Of a stretch of 64,000 bases of DNA, positions 1-11,400 are shown in pieces. The stretch is taken from positions 1-64,000 of the forward strand of contig CADACW010000019.1 of assembly GCA_902786565.1 (NCBI GenBank), in the 5' to 3' direction. The translations under genes were made by a program, and so were the position numbers. The notes below the pieces were generated by a model, which did not search any database, was not told the origin of the DNA, and saw nothing but the letters and a program-made list of their open reading frames with translations. Source of the DNA: an uncultured Prevotellaceae bacterium (GTDB taxonomy: Bacteria; Bacteroidota; Bacteroidia; Bacteroidales; Bacteroidaceae). Position 1 is the first letter of the stretch. Each line of letters begins with the position of its first letter.

Positions 1-315
1 CATGTCCCATACTTTCAGCAGTATCAGCCCCCAGAGCAGCGGCCAGGCGATGCTCGTGGCATTGAAGAGCAGGTTGCCGAGCGGGTTGAAGCCTGACATG
101 TTGAAATAGCAGAAGGCGAAGTGGCTCACCACGGCCAGCATGAGCAGACGGCGTAGGTAGCGGTGGAAGTCGTGCGTGTGGTGATAGCCCTCGGCCACGA
201 AGAATATCATCATCGGGGCCGTCAGCCGTCCGATGCAGTGCAGGAATATCTGCGTCGGTGTCTCTGCCTGCTCGTAGGTCTCGATGCCCACCCATGCCAG
301 GTGGTCGATCGTCAT
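1..315 (-). CDS. TraX-like membrane protein, 3' part missing at window edge
   Basis: The minus strand reads from the ATG at 315 off the window edge (105 codons). It starts MTIDHLAWVGIE, continues with FLHCIGRLTAPMMIFFVAEGYHHT and then hydrophobic segments. That order (hydrophobic N-terminus with a DH pair, then GR..P..F..EGY.HT, then RLL) is typical of the TraX family of multi-pass inner-membrane proteins, some of which acetylate pilin or other substrates. The function here is unknown. TraX-like sequence (GLSGNALKVIAIVA) continues 14 codons upstream of the ATG to about 357. An in-frame TAA lies at 376-378 with no ATG, GTG or TTG between, so the start is either this ATG, a rare CTG, or lost by frameshift. 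It is the last gene seen of the minus-strand operon starting at 15.8 kb. Confidence 0.6.
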   Translation of the reverse strand, partial: MTIDHLAWVGIETYEQAETPTQIFLHCIGRLTAPMMIFFVAEGYHHTHDFHRYLRRLLMLAVVSHFAFCYFNMSGFNPLGNLLFNATSIAWPLLWGLILLKVWDM

Positions 316-468
316 GGCGACGATGGCGATGACCTTCAGTGCGTTGCCGCTCAGTCCTTTTCTTGTATTTTTGCTTTACAGGGAACGCTGCCTAAGGGGA
401 ACGAGTCGAAGTCGTGATGGCCGCGGTCGGTGTAGGCCGTGCCGGGGAAGAGGGCGGCGAGTCTTTGG

Positions 469-600
469 TCACTCCTCGTCGCCTATGCTGATGTCGTTGC
501 CGCTACGATATTCGTTCACTTCGACGGAAGCGGTGAGCATCAGCCTGGGGCCTTGGAGGGCTATGGAGCGGACCTGAGGCCGTCTGTATGTCTTTTTCAT
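469..600 (-). CDS. Small 43-aa conserved-type Bacteroidales peptide
   Basis: A 43-codon frame starts at the ATG at 600, three bases after the end of the preceding secreted-protein gene. It begins MKKTYRRPQVRSIALQG, continues LMLTASVEVNEY and ends in an acidic GDEE tail. Short peptides of this build (MKKxYxxP, hydrophobic middle, acidic end) are often found directly after large secreted-protein genes in Prevotella. This link is made from memory of the family. The function is unknown. Tight spacing suggests it is co-transcribed and translationally coupled with its upstream neighbour. It is too short to be sure it is expressed. Confidence 0.6.
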   Translation of the reverse strand: MKKTYRRPQVRSIALQGPRLMLTASVEVNEYRSGNDISIGDEE

Positions 601-602
601 GT

Positions 603-2465
603 TCATGGCTGGATGATTTTATTGCCGGAGGCGTTGTAGAGCGAATTCTTGCCGATGTTCACCTTCACGTCGTACTGAGTGCCTTTCTCTAAGGTGGCAC
701 CGAAGGGGATGTAGGCAGTGCCCGTAAATCCTTCGTAGCCCTCTTTGCTGATGGTGCAGCTCAGTTCAAGGTAGGCGTTGGCAGGCGAGCCGGAACCACT
801 CCATGCCGTCAGTGTCTGTGGAATCACGATGAGGTAGGGCTTGTCGGAGTTGTCCATGATGGTGTAGTCGGTATCGCCCAGCGTCGCGCTGCCCGAAAAG
901 ATGCTGTAATTATCTGTCGTTGTGCCTGGTACCCACGATGCGGTGTTGAAGAAGTAATTGCCCTCATTCACCACATTGCAGAGTTGCACGCCGGTCACCG
1001 TCAGTGTGTAGTCGCTGATGTTCTTCGCCTTCTTCATGTAGAAGCACAGGGCGGAGCAGGCGTGGTCGAAGGTGAAGGAGAGGTTGCCGTCAGTGCTGTC
1101 CCACGTTCCGGTAGCCGTAGCTACCAGCAAGTCTTTCTGTTTGGCGACATCATTATTGACGGTGAAGCTGAGGTAGGGCTTCTTGTCGGCATCGTCGGTC
1201 AGATAGAATGGAGCATTTTGGATGTTTCCGTTGGCGTATCCGTTGTGGGCGTACCAGTTGACAGTAGCATCGGGGTCAGGCCAGCCCTCGCCGCCGCTTT
1301 TCCATTTGCCATCACCATCTTTTTTGGCTGTTCTGTAACCGTGGGATGGCGTTGTGCCATACGTGTAGTCCATCCTAAACTCCGAGAGCGTCGAGGCGGT
1401 AGTGATGGCCGCTTTCCTGACGGAGGAGGTTCCCCTACTGGCGGAGGCATCGGGATTGATGAACGGCTTCTCCGTCACGCTGATGGTCAGAGGTCGGGTG
1501 TTGCTGACCTGCTCCGACGGGGAGGTTGGTGTTCCGGCCATGATGCTGATGATGGAAGCAATGTCGGGCACATCGACCGTGCCGTCGCCGTTCACGTCGG
1601 CAGATGCGGGCGAGTCGCCCGCGCTCCCATGGGCCATGACGCTGATGACGGTGGCGATGTCGGCCACGTCAACCGTGCCGTCGCCGTTTGCGTCACCCGT
1701 CAAGCTGCCGTCGAAGGTGAAGACACGGTGGCGGGCGGCGTCGTAGTATTTCAGGATGACGGTCTCGTTTTCATTGATCATTGAACATTGAAGATTGACC
1801 GTTGACCATTGACCATTGTCCATTGAAGATTGACCATTGACCATTGACAATTGGCTCACGCCACGGCACTCGTCGCCCACGAAGGCGGCGGCGATGTCGC
1901 CCTCGGCGGGTGTGATGCCTGCAGAGGCGAGGATGTCGGCCACGTCGATGGTCTTCACTACAGGGTACTTGGCCGAGCCGAGGGTGAAATTAGGGATGAA
2001 GTCCTCCTCGATGCCTAACACCTCGTCCGGGTCGTAAGTTATGGTGGTGGAGCGTGAGAAAACCTGACGCAGCTGGGCATTGTAGTACTTCAAGGTGACA
2101 TCTATCATGTCGCCTCCGCTCTCGTCGCCGTAGGCTTTCACTACGAAGTGCTTGTTGTCCGTCTCGCCGGTGCTCATGTCGAGGGCCGGGCCTGACATGC
2201 CGCGCAGCTCGTCGCCGACGAAGAGGGCCAGCAGGTCGTCATTCGAGGCGTAGGGCTGCAGTTCCTCCTCAAGGGTGACAAGGATCACGGAGAAGTTCAT
2301 ATAGCTCGATGCTGAGGGCTCCTGCCAGTCGGGGCGCTCCTGGTTATAGCTCCAGTCTATCTGCCACTGGGGCGCCTCGGCTACATGGGTCACGGTGTAG
2401 GCAGACACCTGCAACGACAGGGCTGCCGACAGGAGGACAGTGCAAAACATTTTCTTATAATTCAT
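603..2465 (-). CDS. Secreted dockerin- and fimbrillin-like domain protein
   Basis: This is a 620-aa protein with an N-terminal signal peptide (MNYKKMFCTVLLSAALSLQVSA). Residues about 40-150 and 155-250 are two copies of a secreted-protein module with the signature FVGDExRG. Residues about 255-305 hold two EF-hand-like segments, GDANGDGTVDVADIATVI and DVNGDGTVDVPDIASII, which form a type I dockerin-like Ca2+-binding pair. The C-terminal 270 residues resemble fimbrillin-type adhesins (YLSFTVNND, FDHACSALCFYMK, YLIVIPQTL, LEKGTQYDVKVNI). It may be a surface adhesin or a component that docks to others. The gene starts 7 bp after the giant gene and is in the same operon. Two short repeat elements lie in frame: a palindrome between the dockerin halves and a 7-bp repeat array in the second FVGDE module. 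Confidence 0.75.
   Translation of the reverse strand: MNYKKMFCTVLLSAALSLQVSAYTVTHVAEAPQWQIDWSYNQERPDWQEPSASSYMNFSVILVTLEEELQPYASNDDLLALFVGDELRGMSGPALDMSTGETDNKHFVVKAYGDESGGDMIDVTLKYYNAQLRQVFSRSTTITYDPDEVLGIEEDFIPNFTLGSAKYPVVKTIDVADILASAGITPAEGDIAAAFVGDECRGVSQLSMVNGQSSMDNGQWSTVNLQCSMINENETVILKYYDAARHRVFTFDGSLTGDANGDGTVDVADIATVISVMAHGSAGDSPASADVNGDGTVDVPDIASIISIMAGTPTSPSEQVSNTRPLTISVTEKPFINPDASASRGTSSVRKAAITTASTLSEFRMDYTYGTTPSHGYRTAKKDGDGKWKSGGEGWPDPDATVNWYAHNGYANGNIQNAPFYLTDDADKKPYLSFTVNNDVAKQKDLLVATATGTWDSTDGNLSFTFDHACSALCFYMKKAKNISDYTLTVTGVQLCNVVNEGNYFFNTASWVPGTTTDNYSIFSGSATLGDTDYTIMDNSDKPYLIVIPQTLTAWSGSGSPANAYLELSCTISKEGYEGFTGTAYIPFGATLEKGTQYDVKVNIGKNSLYNASGNKIIQP
1604..1630. repeat. In-frame palindromic element, family A, copy 1
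   Basis: The palindrome GCGGGCGAGTCGCCCGC is followed by GCTCCCA. It encodes the GSAGDSPAS linker between the two Ca2+-binding segments of the dockerin-like region. A near-identical element lies at 2972-2998 in the neighbouring gene. Confidence 0.7.
1772..1855. repeat. 7-bp tandem repeat array (ATTGAMS type) inside a coding region
   Basis: About twelve units of a degenerate heptamer (ATTGACC, ATTGAAG, ATTGTCC and similar) run through the second FVGDE module of the secreted protein. They are read in frame as a stretch rich in S, M, V, N, G and Q. The same heptamer family occurs between genes at 30521-30700 and 41349-41438. Confidence 0.85.
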
Positions 2466-2472
2466 AACTGTA

Positions 2473-5400
2473 TTACTTTATCACGATTTTGTTACCATTA
2501 TAGATGTACACACCCTTCCTCGTCGGGCGCTGCGGCAGCTCTATGCCGTTCACGGTGTACCACTTGCCCAGCTCTTGGTCGGCGTTGAGGGTGTCGATGC
2601 CTGTTGCGCTGGTGGCAAAGCGGAGGGCGAAGGGTTCGTCGGGACTGCCCACCACGTCGTCGACGCGGAAGGTGAGCACGTTGCCGGTCGAGGCGACGAT
2701 GTCGCCGTTGCGCTCGATGGCAAACCAGAGGTCGGCCTGCTTCTCGCCGCCGATATTGAGGTAGAGCGGCTCGCTTTCCTCAGCGGCAGAACCGCTGAGC
2801 ACAGTGGTGGTGAAGCCGCGCTGCTCGCCGTCGGCGTAGGCCACAAGGAGGTCGCCCTCCTCAGGCTCGAAGCCCTCTATGACGGCAGTCAGCGACATGG
2901 TGTGGCGGTATCTGTGGGCACCCAACGGAGAAGCGGCGGGCACAGTGGCATCGTTGCCGTTCACATCGGTAGATGCGGACGGGACGTCCGCGCTCCCATC
3001 TTCTGCGGCACTGCGGCTTCCGGCCACTGCCCATGCGTCGAGGAAGGTGCTGCCCGGCTCATAGAAGGGGTAGCGGAACGAGGCCTCGCCTTCAGCCTTG
3101 CGCAACAGCATGTATCCCTCGCCGGGCTTCATGTACTGCAGGTTTCCACGCCAGCGGCCCGTGCCGCCCGTCTTGGTGAAGTAGGCAAACTCGCTGTGGC
3201 TCTTGATGATGTCGCCCGGCGTGGCGTTGTCGTAGTAGTCGCTCAGGGCGGTCTCCACGCTCAGGTTCAGTATCGGCGTGTAGCCTATGCCGTTCCAGCC
3301 GTTGCTGACGGTTATGGTGCGCGTGTCCTCGCTCTTGATGATGCTGCCGCCTACGGGGAACTGTATATCCTGTGCCACCTTGATGGCGTAGCCTTTCCTT
3401 GGCGATATGCGCAGTTTCTTCACGTCGCCCGTTGCCAGCCACGTTCCGTTCTTGTAGGTCATCGTCACGTTGCCGCTCATCTCCGTCAGCACGTCGCCGT
3501 TCTCCCAGGGCAGTCCGCCGAGCAGGGTGTTCAGGTCGAAGAGCTTCTCGCTGGCCACGTTGAACGACACCCAGTTCCAGCCCTCCTTCAGGTCGAAGGT
3601 CTGCACATACAGGCTGCCGCCCTCGAAGCGCACGGGCGTATCTACGCCCACGATGGTGTCGTTCCTGAAGGTCATGCTCTCCTTGCCGTCGGCGGTGAGC
3701 ACCATCTCGCGGCCGGTGGAGTACTGCCATATCTTGAAGTAGAGTTCCGTGCCCTTCTTGCTGCTGTCGTAGACGGTGAGGAAGAGGTCGCTCTCTCCCG
3801 TCAGTGCCGAGTAGTTGACGTGTGCGATGCCGTGGCAGCGGTTCTCGCGGTCGAATACGCCCACGATGTCGCGGCTGTCGATGTCCACCTCGCCGTTCAG
3901 GATGACCTGTCCCGCGATGTTCATCGAGTATTTCAGCAGGTCTTCGTCCACGCTCCATGACCATTCGGGTGCCGATGTCGTCACGGTCAGGTTCAGGTAG
4001 AGCGGCTCGGCCACGCCGTCCTCGTCGGTCAGGTAGATGATTTCGTCGTAGGTGCCCACGTTCAGGCCCTTGTTCACCACGCCCCTTATGGTTACGGTGC
4101 CCAGCGGGCCGATGATGCCGGTGTAGGCCTCCATGTCGAGCCATCGCGGACAGTTCTCTATGGTGTACGTGTGAGAGGTCGCGCTGTTGTTGATGATGTC
4201 GAAGTAGATATAGTCCTCATAGCCGTAGCTGGCCAACCAGGTCTGGCGCTCGTTCTGCCAGCGCAGGCTGCTGTTGGTCACGTAGTAGCAGGCCGTCTGC
4301 GGCGACACCATCGCGTTGCCGTTCTTGTCCTCCACGTCGCGCAGCGTCACGTAGATGTTCCTGCGGTTGATGCGCGAGGCCAGTTCGTCGAGTTCCACCA
4401 GCACCTGGTTGTCCTTGCCGGCGAAGCTGAACTTCAGGTTCGTCAGCTCCTCGTAGGGCACCACGGGTGCTGCCGTCTCGTTGGTGATGTGGCGTAGGAT
4501 TTCGTCGGCAGAACCGACGAACACGTAGTCGCGCACCGGCGTCGTGGTGGCCTGCTTCGTCACGGGATCCAGTTCGTAGCGCACCTCGCCCCTGTCGTCA
4601 AGGTATATCTTCTTGCTCCACGTATAGGCCACCGTCTCGATGTCGTTGTCCTTCTGCCGCTCCTGACGGTCGAAGGCGAGGTAGGTCAGCAGCCCGGCCT
4701 CGTCGCCCTGCGGGCTCTTCGTGGCGTATGCCTTGATGAGCGTCAGCGGCAGTGCCTGCTGGAACATGCAGAGTTCGTCCACGTAGCCTGTCATGTCGCT
4801 GACGAGGCCCTCGATGGTGACGGTCACCGTGCAGGTGGCTGTCAGCCCACCGTCCACCGTGGTGGCGGTGATGGTGGCGGTGCCGAGGGCCACGCCAGTC
4901 ACTGTGCCGTCGTTCACCGTAGCCACGGCGGCATTGCTCGTCGTCCACGTCACGCTCTTGTCCGAGGCGTTGGCGGGGGCGATGGTCGCCATCAGTGTCT
5001 CGCTGCTGCCCATAGTTATCGAGAGCCTTGTCTTGTTGAGCGACACGCCCGTCACAGGCTGTATGACGGTCACTTCGCAGGTGGCGGTCTGACCGTTGGA
5101 GGAGGTGGCGGTGATGGTGGCAGTGCCGGGAGCCACGGCAGTCACCGTGCCGTCGGCCACGGTAGCCACGGCGGCGTTGCTCGTCGTCCACGTCACGCTC
5201 TTGTCCGTGGCATTGGGCGGATAGACGGTTGCCGTCAGCGTCTCCGTGCTGCCCACGACAAGTGTGGTGTTGACCTTGTTGAGCGATACGCCCGTGGTGA
5301 GTCGTATGACGGTGACCGTGCAGGTGGCGGTATACCCTCCGTCTACGGTAGTCACGGTGATGGTGGCGGTGCCGGGTGCTACGGCGGTCACCGTTCCGTC

Positions 5401-8400
5401 AGCCACGGTAGCCACGTCGGCGTTGCTCGTTGCCCACGTCACGCTCTTGATTGTAGCGTTGTCGGGGATGACCGTCGCCGTCAGCGTCTCGCTGCTGCCC
5501 ACAGGTAGCGTGGTGCTGGTCTTGTTGAGCGTCACGCCCGTAGCAGGATGTATGACGGTTACTTTGCAGGTGGCAGTCTTTGCTCCGTCGGCGGTGGTCA
5601 CGGTGATGGTGGCTGTGCCGAGAGCCACAGCGGTTACCGTTCCGTCAGTCACAGTGGCCACGTTGGCATTGCTCGTCGTCCACGTCACATTCATATTTCT
5701 GGCGTTACTCGGAGTTAAAGTTGCTGTCAGCTTCTCGGTGCTGCCTATAGTTAGCGTGGTAGTGGTCTTGTTGAGCGACACGTCCGTCACAGCACGTGGG
5801 GCGTAGGTGTATGGACTTTCGCTGATGACGCCTACAGTACCGCCGATGGTGACGGTGCCGACCGAATTGTTGAGCCCCACGCCGATGCTGTTGATGGCAG
5901 ATGCACCTTTGATGGCGGTCAATTCGTACACGCCGTCGGTGATGGTTATGTCGCCACACGAACCGCTATAACTGCCAATGCCAGCCGCATGGTAACCACC
6001 TCTTGCGGTGATGGTGCCACCCGATATGGTGATTTCGCCACATGAGCCTCCATGCCCGCCGATGCCTGCCCCATTTTTTCCACCTGTGGCGGTGATAGTA
6101 CCGCCCGTGATGGTGATTTTGCCGCACGACCCATATTGGCCGCTTAGGTCGCTGTATGCGTTGCCGATGCCAGCACCAGTTTCACCGCCTGTTGCTGTGA
6201 TGTTGCCGCCCGTGATGGTAATGTTGCCACACGATCTGGTACCGCTGCCGATGCCAGCTGAACCAAAACCGCCCGTAGCGATAATGGTGCCGCTCTCTAT
6301 GATGATGTTGCCGCATTCTCGGCTCCATCCACCGCCGATGCCAGTAGCGTAACCGTTGCTTGAAGCGTTGAGGGAGCCGTCGCCCTTGATGGTCAGCGTC
6401 TTGCCCTCTGCGACGTGGATGCCGGGATAATTTTCATAGAATCCCTTCACTATATTGTTGCCTTTGAGAATGATAGTGCCACCGCCATAGCAGTCGATTC
6501 CAGGATGATGTCCAACCCATGTTCCGCTGCCATTGATGTTTACGCCGTCGAGTGTCACGGTGGCTCCGCTGGCAACGCTGATCTTCACGTCCTTGCCGAG
6601 CGTGCCGGTGAGCACGTCGCCGTACTTGGCCTCATAGTCGGCGGTAATTGTCGAGAGATCCACAGTTTTGCCCATAACAGCCGTTGGCTCTGCGAACTGT
6701 GTGCGGGCAGACGCAATGGCGGTGTTGTCCGTCACGCCGGGCACGTAACCGCCGATGACGGGCGTGCCGCCGCTGATGCCGCCGAGTGAGTCGGGCGAGA
6801 AGGTGGCCTTCAGTGCCTGGTCCACGTAGATGTTCGCCACGCCGCGTGCGCGGTTCACGGTCATGGCGTAGTGGTGCCACTGGTCGTCGTTGTAGCCGCT
6901 GCCCGCCTCCACGGTCATGCCGTTGGAGCGGAAGGCCAGCGTTCCGTCGTCGAAGCCGAGCCAGAAGTGGTTCTCTGCGCCGGCCTCGTCTTTCTCCCCG
7001 CTGCCGTTGCTCACGAGCGTACCGTCCGCGTCAGCGGTCTTGAACCAGAACATCATGGTGTAGTCCTGCTCCGCTGTGCGGGCCAGTGCCTGCTGCGTCA
7101 GCGCCACGCCGCCGTTGTCCAAGCTCAGCGACCATCCTCGCGGCATGGCCCACGAGGCGCCCATCAGCTGCGCGTTGGCCCCCTGCGTCTTGTCGAGGGC
7201 GTAGTCGCCCGTGCCCTCGTTCATCGGGTAGTAATCGACAAGTCCCATCTCGTAGCCCGTTAGTCGCTTGCTGCCGTAGGTGGTGCCCACCTGTCCGCCC
7301 GTCATGGCTCGGTACCACACGCGGGCCTCCATCATGCGGCCCTCGTAGTACTGGCTCTTCGAGCGGTTGGTCTCGTTGGTGCGTCCGAAGATGAGGCGGC
7401 CCGTGCCGTTGTAGGGTTCGGTCATCTTGAAGGAGCCGAGCTGCTTGCCGCCGTTGTAGAAGGTTAAAGCCCCCTCTTCTGCCCCCGAGGGGGCTACTAT
7501 AGACATTGCCACCTGCGTAAATCCGCTCTTGACGATGGTGTCGGTGGAGAGGAACGTCTGGTCATCGATGATGGCTTTCAGGTGGTAGTCCGCAGTGAGC
7601 CACAGTTGCAGACGCTTGCCGTTGGTGCCGTGCGAGAAGAGGGGCATGTCGCGTCCCGTCTTGTCGGGGCGCACCATCAGGTCGATGGTCAGGTCCTTGC
7701 CGCTGAAGTTGCGCTGTGCCTCGCTCTCCACGCTGCCCTCTCCCGTGAACTGCACGCTGACGGCGTCCGTCACGTTGTCGTTGTTCACCTCGCCCTTCAC
7801 CTCGAAGTTGGTGATGGCGTTCAGGTAGTTATACTCTATGTCCTCCGAGAAGTTGAAGATGATGTTGCCGCCCAGTCGCAGTATGCCGTCCTTCGGCTCG
7901 GGTGTGCCGAAGAGCTGCGGTCGGCGCGTGTCCTTCACGCCGCTGACGATGGGCGACGAGGTGGTGAGGAACGAGTTGCCGTTCCTACAGTAGAGCACAG
8001 CCCGCAGGTCGTATGCCTTCTCCATCACCGTGCCTTCGCCGTAGAAGTGTGCCTCTATGTTGCCGTTCTCGGGTATCATCTCGCGCTGGCCGCTGGCCGC
8101 CTTCATCAGCTCCTCGTCGGCATAGTAGGAGCAGAGGTTGGTCCAGGCGTCATCGCCGCGCAGCGTCTCCTTGTACTGGAACTCTATGTGGTCGAAGTTG
8201 TGCTGGTGACGGTCGAATCCGTCGATGATGACGGGCATGTACCATCCCCGGTCATTGTCATACTGTGCGTAGGTGTTCATCACCCACTTGTCGCCTGGCA
8301 GCGAGATGTTCACGGGTCCGGCCTGGTGCAGGTAGTGTACGTCAAGTGTCAGCTCGTCGTAGATTTGCCGCCAGTCCTGTTCGGAGGCGATGCCGATGGT

Positions 8401-11400
8401 CAGTCCTTCGAGGTCGAAGCTGTTGCCTCCCGTCACCTCTATGACCTTGGTCACCACCTCGCCGGGCATCAGAATGACGCTTCGTCCGCTGGAGTCGAGC
8501 GCCTTGCCGTCGCAGGTGATTTTCGCGCCGTAGGGGTTGGAACTGTCACTGACGTAGAGGCTGTAGGTTGTGAGGCTTCTGCCGCCAGCCTCCGGGTCCT
8601 CGCTGTCGTTGGTCAGGTAGATGGTGAATCGTGCCGTCTCGCCGTAGGGCACGCCGCTGACGCTCTGTCGGTCGGCGGTGATTTTCGGGTTCTCAATCTT
8701 CTTGGTGCGCTCGTCGAGCAGCGTGCCCGGATGGTAGGCTATCGTGTAGCGTGCGTTTTCCCAAGGGTTGGCAGTGGCGCCGCCGCGTGTGCGGTAGATG
8801 AAGCTGCGGGGATAGATGGACTTGCTGTAGGTGATGCCCTCGTAGGAGACACCGTCCTTGACGTGGTCCTTCACTATGTCCAACCACTCATTGAAATTGG
8901 CGTTGTGATAGACGTCAAGCCAGCTCGTGCTCTTGGTTGTCGTGGTGTCGGTAGCCTCGGTAAAGACCCGGAATACATCCACGCTAAGGTGGCTCTTGCT
9001 ATCCATCACAAGGTTGAAAGACTCCTTGCGGCTGTAGTTGTTCTGCGAGCCGTAGGTGCCTATGCTGCTGTATTCTGCCACAGGCTTGATGCTGAACGAC
9101 CATTTCTGTCCCCAGAATTCTATTCGCGCTTCTTTTGCATTATTATTGTTATTTTGATTATTGTTTTGACCATCTTGGCCTTGTTGGCCTGGTTGGGCAC
9201 CATTATTATTGGTCGCCTTGCGCATGTTGATGACTCCGATCAGTGCATTGAGGGTTGATGCCAGTGCCGGCTGTGAGAGCAGTGCCCCAGCCGAAGCGGC
9301 CAACCTGTCCCAACTGCCCTGGCCGTCGTTCTCGAAGTAGTCGGCCGTGGTGAAGGGGTAGCTGATATACTGAGACTGGCTGTACTCGCTCTCGAAGGTC
9401 TCGCTGTGAGTCACCGTCCCTCCGCCGTCCACATCGTAGTTGGCCAGCTTGTCGTAGGCCCACAGTTTTTCACGCTCGTTGGACATAATCATTTCTATCC
9501 AGCAGACCATGTTGTTGTACTTCTCCAGTATCTCGTCTTGCAGCCCCGTCTTGCCCGCGGGCTTAATCATCTCGTAGGCACCGATTGTTCCGAAATCCTT
9601 ATGGCCCTCCGCCACATTCGACCAATAGACGGCCTTCCCTGTCTTGTTGACCAGTGCCACTGCCTCGTCGCGTGTGCCGGTGAACAGCAGGTCGCGAATC
9701 TCCTGTGCCAGTTTGGGCAGCAGCTCGGTGGTGATGTACTTCTGCGAGTGTATGAACTGCGATTTCAGCTCAGGGCCGTAGCCTAATGACACGTCGCGCA
9801 CCAGGTGGTAGAGGTTGCCGTCGGCGCCGGTGCCCCGTGCTATTTCCACCATCGAGCCGTACTTGCTCTCCACCTCTATGCTGTCGCGCTTGTCACTGCT
9901 GCCTATGACGCTGCCGCCCTCGTGGCCCAGCATCTTCCGGTACATGGCGTCGGGTATGGCGCGTATGGTGCTCATGGGCGTTACCACGGTGTTCTCCACC
10001 ACGCCGATATACAGGTCGGCATCGGCGCCCACCATGTTGGGGGCACTGCTCGTGGTGATGTCTTCGCCCACGTTCATCGTGTAGGAGTAGGCTTTCTTTC
10101 CTGCTCCGCTGAAGATGACATCGAGACTGATTCCGTTTGTGAAGCTGGTGGTGTTGATCGTTCCGTTGTCAGCGCTGGCCGCTATCGTACCGCTATAGGT
10201 ATCTACGCCTGTTCCCGTTCCGAAGCCCAGGGTGAGCCCGCCTTTGAACTGCATGTCCACCTCGTATGCCAGCTTTAATGTCGAGCCTTTCGAGAGGGTG
10301 GCGCTGCTGCCGCTTCCTGGCGGGTCGCGCAGTATGTCGATGAGCAGGGGTTTGTCGCTGGCCAGCACGTCCTTGCCTTCGCCCGTGGCAAAGAGGTTCA
10401 GCACATAGCCGCGCAGGGGTTCGGCCTCGTAGGTGGTGCCGTCCTGCGTGAGCGTCATCGTCACGGTGTGCAGTGCGTTCTCGCCCGTCAGCAGGCGCGG
10501 CTTGGCCTCGGCCATCAGGTAGAAGATGCCTTTGCCGTCATCGTCGAGTGGTACGGTCTCCTGCTCCAGCCCGTTCTTCATGCCGTTGTGTATGTTGACG
10601 GTGCCGCCGCCCACGTTCACGCGGTCCACCTTTCCCACGCGCGAATCATTATTATATATGTAGCGCTCTCCCACCGAAATCTCGATGGGGTACTTCCTGT
10701 CAATGCTGAACACGGGATAGTCGAAGGTGTAGTGGAAGTTGTCGTCGTAGATGGGGTTGGCCTTACCCTTTCCGCTACAAGTGAACGACAGTTCTGCCAG
10801 CTGCACGTTCTTGTCATCGCCCTCTTCCTGAGCATGGGTAATATCCAACCGGAAATACTGATAAAAGTCTGTGCTGCTGACAGCATACGTGCAGGGGCTG
10901 TTGTTGGCCGTGCCCGTTTTGCCGTCCTCGATAGCGGAGATAATAGTCCATGCATCCATATCATGCGCCCGTGCCTTCAGCGTCCAGGTCTTTGGATTCC
11001 ATGCCGACTTTTCAGAGGCATTGCCGGCTGTAGTCAGCGTGTAGTCCTTCACGCTGACAGGATAGTCGGTCTTGAACTCCACATAGACGGGCACTTTGTC
11101 ACCCTGCCAGGCGGTGCTTAAATCGCCGTCGAACAAAGCGCTGTAATTGCCATCGCCAACCGTTGCCGTCAGCTGAGGTTTGTGGGTTGCATTATCATCC
11201 ACTTTATATCCCACAATCATTCCCTTTGCCACTAAGGGCACCTCGGCTTTCGTACCGTCGAGGCTGGTGGCGTAGTAGTTCCTGTCGCCGAAGTATTCGA
11301 AGGAGTCGTAGTTCAGCTGCCGGTAAGTGATTTCCACGGGGGCGTGATAGATGCGGCTGTAGCGGGCGTTGGCCGTCTCGTGGGGGCAATAGATGGTCTG

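Noticed and set aside
7582-9258. Long plus-strand frames opposite the giant gene, with similar cases at 2575-3960, 23238-25052 and 32132-34078
   Set aside because: All are antisense to well-supported secreted-protein genes and lack motifs, signal peptides or promoters of their own.
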